Shown: one piece after another, positions 34,520 through 44,906 of the stretch
Numbering within the stretch: the first letter of the stretch is position 1
Layout of the letters: every line of letters begins with the position of its first letter
Origin: Owenia fusiformis
Taxonomy: Eukaryota; Annelida; Polychaeta; Sabellida; Oweniidae
Assembly (NCBI GenBank): GCA_903813345.2
Contig: CAIIXF020000008.1
Location: 19,390,822 to 19,454,821 of the forward strand
Reading direction: 5' to 3'
DNA length: 64,000 bases
Translations under genes and position numbers: made by a program
Notes under the pieces: generated by a model
What the model was told of the DNA's origin: nothing
Seen by the model: only the letters and a program-made list of their open reading frames with translations
The model's database searches: none

Positions 34520-37500
34520 CTAACACTCTACCGCGTCAATGTCAACATACAATCCAGTCTTCTTATCTTTATGTACTTTGCCAATCCCTTTGCATTTACC
34601 ATTTCCTATTGGCTCTGGATTTGTACATATTCTGGCCCTACTTTTGGCACCATTTGTACAGTCAGTGAATGGAGTCCATTCGCCCCATCCCCCATCAGTA
34701 GATATAATATCATTTATCCAATCAATATAGTGAGGAACTTTGGTGTAAACGCCAGACATCACGCCACACGTATCTGATGGCCCCCAACTAACAATCCCAT
34801 ACTGAGTCCATTTATTCGTTTTTGGATCACGGCACATAAACGGTCCTCCAGAATCTCCAAAACACGAGTCCCTTGAATAACCAAGATAATACATACGTTA
34901 TCGTACTATAACTGGAAGCTTAAAGCATGATGATTTGACCCTTAGTCACCCTCGACCAAGTATCTGTATTTGCATTTTTGTGTTCGACCTTTCTTAGTTT
35001 TTATGTGTACCAGCAATCATGGTTAAAAGGACATTTGAAAAACAAAGCAAATCTTTCATGAACTAGTACAAAACGCCAATAATTTTTAATGTCGATCACA
35101 TTATGACACTTCTATCAACATTTAATTGGTACAAATACTGGCCTAGCTACAAGCTCCCCGTAGTCCCCACACTATTTGACAACACGCCTTCTTTTATGGG
35201 GAGGTATGTAGTCAAGGGGGGGGGGGTCACTAGGGCGTGTAGTTAGACTACAATAATACGTACCTATCATGATATCACACTTGGAATCCATGTTGTCCGT
35301 AGGTGAAATGCTTATTGATTATATATGATATGAATTAGTTATACTTACTTTCCATCTTTACTTGCACAGAACATATTATTAGTGACTTGCTTTGAGTCAT
35401 TTATATTGAGCCTACATGTCTCCTTCTTAAGAAATACTTCTAGAAGAACACTCGAGCCCCTCCAGTCATCTATAGCTCTTCTGCCCCAACCCGTTACCTG
35501 GCACCGCTTTCCGTTTAAAGTCCTGTCGGTGAATACAGGGTCTGTCGGCAATAATACTGGTTGTGTATAGTTATTCAATTCAATTGGGGGATCGACAATG
35601 ATAATTGCAATATCACTATCCAAACCATCGTAATCTGGATGCATAATGATGTTTCTGCTATACACGACTCTTGATTGTTCACTTGCCTCCCTCCTTGTTT
35701 TATCATGCTTTCCTGTCTTAAGAGTTATTCTTGGCATAGCTTCCACACAGTGAGCTGCAGTAAGAACATGCTTTGGTGAGATAAGCGCCGCCCCACACCC
35801 TTCAGAGTCAATCAACACCATCCACGGAAAATTATGTGGAGGATCCACCTCTTTTCCTCCGATGATAATAGGCTTTTTCTCAGTCAATCGTCCACCAGGA
35901 CAACCAGTACATTTATCTTCATTACAAGTCCTTATTGCAATGGTATTTCCAAGGCAAGGGTTTCCATCTGCTCCGACTGCACTATGGCATTGTTGCACTG
36001 CTACCTGCTTACCACAGCCTTTCAGGTCACATGCACTATAGTCAGTTAGATCACCTAAAAACCACAAATATATTGTACATTACATACTATAGTATATTGA
36101 TATTATTGTTAGATGGAGTAGTCTCTAACTTGAAAATATCCCCGAATTAAAAATACTCGTATCACCTGCAATATTTATTGATACATACTTCATTTCTACA
36201 AACACTAAAGCACGAAACATTTTTAAATTGCCATAACTTTTTTTTAATTTCTTATCGAAAATCACAGTTTGCATACCTAAAGAAACTAGAAGTTGCAATC
36301 TAGCCATGCATTAATTATGAATTGTACACTTTTAGTGTCACCAGCGTTTCACTTATGTGACCATGGTTTGATGTGTCATGGGAAATAAACACTAGGGAGT
36401 TTACAGGTTTTAAAGAGAACTTGTACGCGAGCGTGTGATATTTCGACCCCCGGGGATTACTGTACCATTATTTTACAGGTTCACGTACAAGTTTTTTTTA
36501 AAAACCACAAAGATTAGAGAATACTTTTGATCATGGTGCAGTAAAATATGCTTGCAGGAAGAGTGAGCAGGGCGGCCAACTTGAAATCAAGAAATTGATT
36601 ATCAATTTAAGGGTCAAGGTCAATTATTTTTATGCCTAGTGTTTTCTGATTGATCAGGATTAGATTTATCTTGCCTAGCTTTTGTGAATACCTTTTAATC
36701 CACGTTCACAAGCAGTTGTGCATGAAGTGTACATCTTTGATTTACAAGTGCACCTTGTACAACGGTCTTTCCAATACGAATAGGGACTTTTCCTCATCCC
36801 ATTAGATGTTTTGCACTTTTTGCAACCTGAAAGAGATCACCCCGTTTAGACAGTATTTTTTTCTTTTACTTAACGCCTTTTAGTCCAGCAGAAATACTGG
36901 GTATTTTGAGAATTAAGCGTTTTCTTCGGATTACAATTTTTTCAAACTTATCAGCATGTATTTGCTGTAGGGCTGGGGCCTCAAAACCACTGGATACCAC
37001 AGCGGTTCCCTAGAACTGTCTACAGAGCATTTGCCATTATAAGAATAATGATGAGAACTTAACGATCTACCCTCGTATATTGAATTACCTCTCTTATCTG
37101 TACATTTCACCTCTCCATTTTTGAGGCAGCTGCATTTGTTACACTTGTCTTCATTACTTATCCACGGTTTGTCGTACCATTTGTGTGAAACTCCGCTTAA
37201 ATCAACGCAAGTTACATCAAGACAGCACATGGAATACAGATTTGAGGCAGTTTCGTAGCACTTATAGCCAGAGCTACAATGCTTGCTCCCTCCTCCTTTA
37301 CACGGCCAAGGTGCTCGTGTGACAGAATTCATTTCTGGCTCACATCTTGGTATACCCTTATACTCACAACATTCTCGTTTAATACATTTGAATGTATTGG
37401 GACATTCCTCCCCACTTCGTCCACATTTCACATTTTTATATTTAAGTAAAGTAGTACCAGAGCAAAATCCACCTCTTCTTCTTCCTCCATCTAGCAGTCC

Positions 37501-37536
37501 TATTAAACTCAATGTAACGGTAATCCCAAAGAACAT
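34520..37536 (-). CDS. Protease C: secreted trypsin-like serine protease with Cys-rich, pacifastin/VWC-like and TSP1 modules
   Basis: Exons 37536-37089, 36826-36692, 36054-35349 and 34871-34520 join with phases 1, 1, 2 to give 546 residues. The layout is as in proteases A and B: signal peptide ([15 protein letters not shown]), Cys-rich region, two CxxCxC modules ([15 protein letters not shown] and [18 protein letters not shown]), TSP1-like module ([11 protein letters not shown]), S1 domain with TAAHC, DSDIA and [10 protein letters not shown], and one TSP1 module ending at VDIDAVEC. The S1-pocket Asp predicts trypsin-like cleavage. KKPIIIGG precedes the mature domain with no basic residue at the expected cleavage point. 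The peptidase exon is the same length (706 bp) as in A, which suggests A and C are the closer pair. No lesions in the exons. Confidence 0.85.
35140..35252. mobile_element. Short G-rich MITE in an intron of protease C
   Basis: CCTAGCTACAAGC on the left and GCGTGTAGTTAGACTAC on the right are inverted partners around a G13 tract. It is the same family as 54831-54954 and similar in layout to 52833-52923. Confidence 0.6.
36405..36500. repeat. Dispersed repeat, relative at 43570-43790
   Basis: GAACTTGTACGCGAGCGTGT, TATTTCGACCCC and GGGATTACTGT recur in reverse orientation at 43726-43776. The unit itself has inverted ends (AACTTGTACG and CGTACAAGTT). Confidence 0.6.
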
Positions 37537-37606
37537 TTTTCTTCGTTTCGCAACGCTACAGAATCATTACTAATAATTCATTAGAATAATGGTTGAAATA
37601 CATATG

Positions 37607-37624
37607 AACATTTATGTAAATATG
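37607..37624 (-). promoter_or_regulatory. Conserved upstream motif (gene C copy)
   Basis: AACATTTATGTAAATATG, 14 of 18 bases shared with the gene A and B copies, 71 bp upstream of the start codon. Confidence 0.4.
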
Positions 37625-38198
37625 TATACTGGTATACACTACCGGATGAATGATGTGAAAAGTATAGGTTCACAAGTTACCAGCGAGTATCATATCAATA
37701 CATTGGCGGATGATCAACCTACGTACAAGGACTTAGTACTAATATCCTATTTGTTTGTATACATTTTCATTATTACCATAAATAATATAAACATTTTATA
37801 CAAAAGGAATATGAATCAGATTTTTTTCATAATAGTTCAAGTTATTTTGCTTTTTAGGAGTCAAGGTTGTTCTATCCACCTGATTTATTTTATCAATTAA
37901 TACTACATTAATCCCCGATTAAAAAAGTTTTATGTCATTGTAAATACATCACAGCTAAAAGGTTGCAACTGAGAGAGCTTCAGAAATCGATGGCTCTTCA
38001 TGGATAATATTAGCAAGTCTATTGGAAGTATTGAGACATAAAATACAAATTGTTCAATGTATGTTTACGAATGTTTAAACGGATTTATTCGTATCCTGAT
38101 ATGTGGCTTGTATAAGTTGAGAGTATTTATCATTTATTGATTATATTGTTTATTTACTCTAGTTGTTACGCGAAATATGCCATACTCACCTATGGAAC
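37625..38198. other. Intergenic stretch without recognised features
   Basis: No gene or clear repeat; the + strand open frame at 37589-37900 shows no family signature. Confidence 0.5.
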
Positions 38199-38253
38199 AT
38201 GACCTCCCGCTCTCGAGTCAGACGCTCTACCCCTGAGCCATAAACAGTAGGAC
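38199..38253 (-). repeat. tRNA-derived element
   Basis: On the minus strand TTTATGGCTCAGGGGTAGAG then CGTCTGACTC gives a clear tRNA D-arm/box A (GCTC...GAGC). The anticodon stem does not pair and box B is degraded (CATGTTCCATAGG). A relative is at 42205-42255. Pseudogene or SINE head rather than a working tRNA gene. Confidence 0.55.
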
Positions 38254-38479
38254 GACACATTGAAAAAAACCATTGTTGTTTACCAAACTTTATATCAAAG
38301 TGGTGTAGCGATATATGACGTCATCGCACTACTTGTTTCTGGTCCGTTGGCTACCATCTTTATGAGGTTCAATGAAACGGGAAACATTTAAACATTTGAA
38401 AATGAAAGTGACGGATAGAATTCTACTGATCTCTTCTTTCCAACTATCTCATTTTAATGTTAGAAAAATGCACATAAAT

Positions 38480-40790
38480 GGGAGTAAAATGCAATCAAAC
38501 ACGTGAGACTTTCATTCATTTTGTACCCTATATTCGTGCGAAATTAACATTGATTAAACATAATTTTTTTAATTGTCTGAATCGCTTAAAAGTTAAAGTA
38601 AATACGATATTTTATAAGTACCAAATATCAATCATTTCCGATAAAATGCCTTCATTTGTTACATTTTCTACGAAAACGGCTGGGCATAATGTGGGTAGAA
38701 ATGTGTATTTACGACGTTACATGCATGGTTGAATCCAAAAAGTAGCGTCATTCAGGAAATTATCATGTGTGCGTAAAATCATGTGGATATTTCATTTTGA
38801 GTAACTGAATTATCAAATTGACATATATATTGTCTTTGGAACATCACCTTTACACAGAATTATTTTCATAATGATTGCTCGATTTGTTCCATGATGAAAT
38901 GCAATTTTAGACCTTGAGCTGACTCGTATCAAAAAGTATTTAGCAATGAGTTCAGGCTCACTGATTTTAAAGATAGATAAAATGAACGAAAGAGAAAAGG
39001 TTATGTGTGCCTAAAAGCAAAAGCGTGTCAGTATTTGGATTTGAAGAAATGAATTAAAGTTTTGACATTAATATTATTTGTGAAGCATCACCTTAACATT
39101 GAATTATTTTTATAATCTTTGCTTGATTCCTTCCATGAGAAAATGCAATTATAGACCTGGCACGCGTATCAAAGAGGTATTTGGCAATTGCGTCCAGTCT
39201 CATTGGTTTTCAAGGTAAATGAAATAAGCAAAACTGGAAAAGGTCATGTGTGCGTAAATGCGTGTCAGTATTTAATTTTGAAGAAATGAATTAATTTTTT
39301 GACATTAATATTATTTGCGAAGCATCACCTTAACATAGAATTATTTTTATAATTTTTGCTTGATTCCTTCCATGAGAAAATGCAATTATAGACCTGACAC
39401 GCGTATCAAAGAAGTATTTGGCAATTGCGTCCAGTCTCATTGGTTTTCAAGGTAAATGAAATATGCAAAACTGGAAAAGGTCATGTGTGCGTAAATACGT
39501 GTCAGTATTTAATTTTGAAGAAATGAATTAATTTTTTGACATTAATATTATTTGTGAAGCATCACCTCTACGCAGAATTATTTTTATAATTTTTGCTTGG
39601 TTCCTTCCATGAGAAAATGCAATTATAGACCTGGCACGCGTATCAAAGAGGTATTTGGCAATTGCGTCCAGTCTCATTGGTTTTCAAGGTAAATGAAATA
39701 AGCAAAACTGGAAAAGGTCATGTGTGCGTAAATGCGTGTCAGTATTTAATTTTGAAGAAATGAATTAATTTTTTGACATTAATATTATTTGCGAAGCATC
39801 ACCTTAACATAGAATTATTTTTATAATTTTTGCTTGATTCCTTCCATGAGAAAATGCAATTATAGACCTGACACGCGTATCAAAGAAGTATTTGGCAATT
39901 GCGTCCAGTCTCATTGGTTTTCAAGGTAAATGAAATATGCAAAACTGGAAAAGGTCATGTGTGCGTAAATACGTGTCAGTATTTAATTTTGAAGAAATGA
40001 ATTAATTTTTTGACATTAATATTATTTGTGAAGCATCACCTCTACGCAGAATTATTTTTATAATTTTTGCTTGGTTCCTTCCATGAGAAAATGCAATTAT
40101 AGACCTGGTACACGTATCAAGGTTGTATTTAGAAATTGCGTTCGGTCTCCTTGGTTTTCAAGGTAAATTAAATGAGCAAAACTGGAAAAGGTCATGCGTG
40201 CTTAAAAGCGTGTGAGTTTTTATTTTTGATACATTTTTTTGACATTTTTGACATTTATTATACCTAGGCTATGGGGAATCATCTTTACATAGAATTATTT
40301 TTTGATTCAAATTTAGTTCCTTCTATTAGAAAGGCATGGCTAAGATTGGTTCTTATGTACAACTGTAATGAGATCTTTATGTTTGAATCGCACAAAAAGA
40401 AATAATGTCACATGTGCGTGAGTGCATGTCAAAATATTTTAAAAACTGAATTATGATTTTGACATTTTCATAAGCTTTAATTAAACCATTGCCTTTCCAC
40501 ATATTTATTTATTTTAACATGAGAACTTTAAACAAGTTCATAACTGAACGGTCAATGTGAGTTGAATTAAAATAAAAAATATCAATTATCTGCGCATGTT
40601 GGTTATATTACGTCATACGGGATTTCGTGCTTTAAATGGGCTGAAAGTGGAAATGGCACGTGTGCGAAAACGTTTGTTATCAATTCATCTTTCAAAACAC
40701 ATTTTTATCTTTTACATATCTATGATCTATGATATATAACCTATGTAAAGAATTATTTTCATATTAATTGCTAGGTCAATTCAATAAGCA
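38480..40790. repeat. Satellite array, ~237 bp monomers with a two-monomer higher-order unit
   Basis: CACGCGTATCAAAG recurs at 39161, 39399, 39635, 39872 and (CACGTATCAAG) 40111, spacing 236-239 bp. More diverged monomers lie on both sides (about 38690-39150 and 40200-40790). Monomers alternate in type: 39161 and 39635 share GGCACGCG, GAGGTATT, AATGCGTGTC and TTGCGAAGC, whereas 39399 and 39872 share GACACGCG, GAAGTATT, AATACGTGTC and TTGTGAAGC. The central monomers are the most alike and edge monomers the most diverged. Confidence 0.88.
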
Positions 40791-42165
40791 ATTATGAGGT
40801 ATATTTGAACTTTAATTCCATAGCAGATGTAATTCGGACAAAAGTTTTAAAATTCAAGAAGAGATTAAATCAATCAAAATAAATCTTATAATTCAAACAA
40901 GTCGACAATACTTGGTTCAGTTCTTTCATTTTCAATCATACCACGGTCATAGATTAACATAAGTGACCATTCGAAAACATACCATTTTTGTAGAAAATGA
41001 AAGAAAATCGCGTTATAACATGTATCGAGTCAAGTCAAGTCAAGTTCACGTCTTAAGTTTGATGTGGTAAAACGCATTCTTCATTAGTCACACATTTAAG
41101 TTAAGGGAAGCCAAGATCATTTTAAAAATGAAACACTTGAATAGATATTTTTAACATTGAAATACTTTTAGAAAGTAAGCTTATACTAGTAGATTTGCTA
41201 GAACTAGCTGTTTGGAATTCATCAACTTTTCTCCACAGGATCATTTCGTAGTACAAATGCAGGTCATTCAAAGGAAATATAGGTTTCAACATCCCCGTCT
41301 ATGAATATTGATCTTTTTCAGACAGCAAAGGTAAGTTTAAAACAGAAATACTTCTTACGAATCCAAATTACATTTTAAACTTAGAATTGTGATCTACGAT
41401 CTTATGGGTATGTCACAAATTTGATAAGATACATTCACTCAGCAGGCCGTTAAACATGTAATTAACTTTACAAGCGTAACTATAGGTAACTTCGATTTTA
41501 GTATGTTCAAGTTCAAGTTCTGTAGTCTCGAGAGTCAAACGATTATCATAGTTTATTTGGCCTGCTTTTAGAATTGGGAAAACAAAGGCAAGGTTTATGT
41601 TTTATGAACATTCCGATTTGATAGCAAACTTTATTTTTGAGTGTATTAAATCAAATAAAGCTTATTGCGTCGGGACCTGTACGTTCGCCCAATTAAAGGC
41701 AAATGTGCCGTCAATTAAAGAAACATGCACAGTGGTACATCGTTTTTGGAAAACATAACACTGATAATAAAAATTCATCAATTGTTATGAAATTTGCACC
41801 ATCATTAAAAAGAATCTCGAATTTCATGATGACAAAATATCGGATAAATATGACGAGAAATAAGAATTTGTTACATTTTTTCCCAAAAAGTTGTAAAATA
41901 AAAATAAACTAAAAAAATAATATTTTCACGACAAAAAAAAATGGTTCAACTGTATTGATTATACATGGCGTTTTCAAAGAGTAGAGAGCTAGATTCAAAG
42001 CACCGTTCCTGCAAGTTTCAAATGAAAATATTAAAAAACGCGCGCGTATGAGAACCGCAACTTTCTATGTCTGCACTGACAAAAACTTGAAATCCCCGCT
42101 GTAAAGATATAGTCCCACGCGGATGTGCACGTCATAAAACTGATGGGTTAAGGCAATGTGTCCTC
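40791..42165. other. Noncoding stretch, no gene recognised
   Basis: AT-rich; a short (AAGTC)n tract at about 41030-41045. Small open frames only. Confidence 0.5.
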
Positions 42166-42168
42166 CTA

Positions 42169-42284
42169 CTGAAAGGCTAGCCACTACAGCTGAGACTGTA
42201 GTAACCCAGGACACTCCACTCTCAGAGTCAGACGCTCTACCCCTGAGCCATAAAGGCTAGCCACTACAGCTGAGACTGTAGTAG
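42169..42284 (-). repeat. tRNA-like element flanked by a direct repeat
   Basis: AAGGCTAGCCACTACAGCTG then AGACTGTAGTA occurs twice, at about 42172-42202 and 42254-42284. Between them on the minus strand lies TATGGCTCAGGGGTAGAGCG with a tRNA-like box A. The repeat itself is a hairpin (CTACAG...CTGTAG). It resembles a tandem duplication of a tRNA-derived unit. Confidence 0.55.
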
Positions 42285-42555
42285 CGACTTGCTATCGAAG
42301 GTCATTACAATATTTTGCAATGTGTGAAAAAGTGAGCCATTACATGATGCATTGTCGCTGATTCATTCCACTCAGGCTTTCTTTCTTAAACTTCACATTC
42401 GAAACCGCACATCTCGTGCAAGGGTTGATATAACACTTTTTGAGCAATGATTCAGTCTACACGTTAACTGAGTCCAGGTGACTAAAGATATTCTCCAGCT
42501 ATTTTGGGAACAATTGATAAGATGCTGCATCTCCAGTAGATATATAGGTGAAATA

Positions 42556-42618
42556 TATGGCTTATTTAAAAATAAAGTTGTAGCAAAATAAAAAGTGACG
42601 TTTTTGGCACACCCTGTA
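42556..42618 (-). mobile_element. Tc1/mariner-like terminal fragment
   Basis: On the minus strand it reads TACAGGGTGTGCCAAAAACG then TCACTTTTTATTTTGC, a typical mariner-type end next to TA. The opposite end was not found nearby. A second, different end-like block (TACAGGGTTGTTCTAACTCA, + strand) begins at 42673. Confidence 0.45.
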
Positions 42619-42954
42619 TTGGTCGAATCATACAAGTTATCTCGATTTTTTTTAATTTTCAATAAACCGTATACAGGGTTGTTCTAACTCATGGTTATTT
42701 CTAAAACTTTAGGAAAATGTGCATTAAGAGTTCTGATAACAGTAGAACCTTCTTTTTGCCCATATGGACACTCATGGGTTTATTAAGTGCCAGATTTTTA
42801 AACACCGGAGACACCTTCGTGACATTAGATTTGTTTATTCGGCCTACGTGTAGCTGTAGTGTGAAAGCAAGTAAGTTATTGCACACCTGGTACAAGTAAA
42901 TCACTACATACATTATTTTATCTGCCATAAAACTTGAAGATAACTGTTAATAGT

Positions 42955-42960
42955 TTTATT
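42955..42960 (-). promoter_or_regulatory. Poly(A) signal of the P450-RhoGEF gene
   Basis: AATAAA on the minus strand about 120 nt past the stop codon at 43079-43081. Confidence 0.55.
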
Positions 42961-43078
42961 GCTGAATCACCACGTCATTTACTGATATTTCTATTGATTT
43001 TACAATACTCTGTGTCTCTACGAATGCACAGTTGCATTTGAATTACTTATCTTGCATATGTTTGTTGATTTAACTATA

Positions 43079-44906
43079 CTATACAGTCAGATTGTCAGGG
43101 TCAGTGGATATATTTGAACTTGTACTATCAGCCAAGCTTTCAACTGGCGATGGTGTCTTTTTCAGGCTAGGTGATCCTTTACGCAGGGCTCCTTTCCTAA
43201 GAAGTGATGACTGGCGTCGATTTGTTGATGCCATAAGTGGGCTCCCCTCAACATTGACTTTAAATGGTTCTGGACGTATTGTAAACATATATTTCTCATC
43301 TTCTGATGGGACCTTGTCTTCATCGCTTGGCTGTACTGAAACCAACGTTACCAATCGGGCGATGAACATAAAGATCATCATTTGACACATGTTGTCACCA
43401 GTGGAGAGGCGGCTCATGGAGCTAACGTGGAAGAAATGCTCCGGCTTTATCAGCTGGTTCGTTTCATCCAGAAACCTTCAAAATAACAAAAAGCATCAGC
43501 GTGGTGAGTTTGACAGGGAAGTTGAATATGTTACAATTGATGTACATGATGTTTTCTTATATTAGGGAGGTAAAGATACACGGTTTCCGCTTGTACGTGA
43601 ACGTGTAGATTCATGGTCCTCTGTGGATAAGTTCTCACATTTGTACTGTTTACTTGGCCGACTTAGTATTAGGTATACGAAAAATAATTGTGATAAGGTC
43701 CCTAGGAAAGTCTGGACTGAGAGCGTGACAGTAATCCCGGGGTCGAAATATTACACGTTCCCGTACAGGTTCTCTTAAGAACGTGTAATTCAACCTCTCT
43801 ATTGAAACATATTTTGCCTACCTAGAGGGATCAAACTGCAAAGGGTCTGTCCAGTAAGTTTCGTTATGATGCAAACCCCAAATATTGAACAATACGCTTG
43901 TGTCTTTTGGTATGCTACATCCTGTAAAAAATGAACCACCACGTGAACATTTGAACATTTAATGGAACCATATACAAGGAAATGTTATAAACCAAAAAGA
44001 GCTAATGCTAATTCTTATTGTTAGTTTCGTTTGCTCTCTGGATGTCTTAATAATATCATGTTAAATTACAGATGAAAAACGTTCGCTTATTAAGTATGAC
44101 GCGGCCAATTACCTTTGGGATACACAGATACGTAAGCACGTGTGCCAAAGACGAAGATATTATTTTATAACACGAAAAGAATCCCCTACCTTGGAATGCA
44201 CAATTTGAACCTATTGCACGACTGAGAAAAAATGGATCGACACAAGCAATCCTCTGGACTTCGAGAAGTGTAGCCATTGTGTACGGTAGAGATTGTCTAT
44301 CATCTAAAGATACAGGCCGATCCGCAACAATGTTCCTCAGTTCATCGCGCATATTTGTTTGGACCTCTTGATTACGCACGAGATAAACTATTGTCCATAG
44401 AATATAAAGGGATGCAGTCTCGTATGCGGATCCAAAGATTTCTTTGACTTCTTTCAGCAGCAGCTCATCGCTAACCGTTTCTTCCGTCTTAGAACTATAG
44501 CACTGTTGTAGTATACAATCTAAAATAGTGGTCACCTTGGATTTGCTAAACGACTCCTTTTGCTCTTTTATGATATTTCTAAGAATATCCTGCTGTTCTG
44601 GTGTAGCCGCTGATTGCTTGAGCCTGCGATATCCTTTAGAGTCAAATTTTCCCCAAAGTGACATAAAGCCAACGTTTTCGTCCAGTGCAAGGGATGATAA
44701 TACCTGTTGATCAGTCTCGGATATGTCTGATTTTTTACCAAACAGGAGGGATAGCACTAGCTTGAATGTAGTCCGTGTTACAAGAGTCCTGGGATCAAAT
44801 GTTTCGTCCTCCATTACTCTGAAGTCGTCTGCAAAGTCACGTGATGCAAGACTGATTTGATTCTCTATCTCCTTTGTCATGTCTACCGTCTCGCTGCAAA
44901 TGTTAC
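43079..44906 (-). CDS. P450 C-terminal half of the chimera (three exons), heme cysteine lost
   Basis: Exons 44906-44190, 43921-43822 and 43475-43079. The I-helix reads FGSAYETAS with the acid-alcohol pair E697-T698; helix K has E750-VQ-R753 (ExxR); the PERF region is FDPSRF (803-808). The heme loop aligns without gaps to clan-2 P450s downstream of it (MIFMFIARL), but the ligand position is R829-L-S831-T-G833: serine where all catalytic P450s have cysteine, and V824 and M827 replace the conserved Phe and first Gly. C837 lies six residues on and out of register. After the usual P450 end (RPEPFKV) comes a 53-residue basic, Ser/Pro-rich tail ending NLTV. P450 identity is certain; oxygenase activity is unlikely. 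Confidence 0.88.

Noticed and set aside
38199-42284. Functional tRNA genes
   Set aside because: Only the D-arm/box A is well formed; anticodon stem and box B are degraded at both sites.
43420-43475. Cys837 (GDNMC) as the heme ligand
   Set aside because: It lies six residues past the ligand position; the downstream helix aligns without gaps only when Ser831 takes the Cys position.
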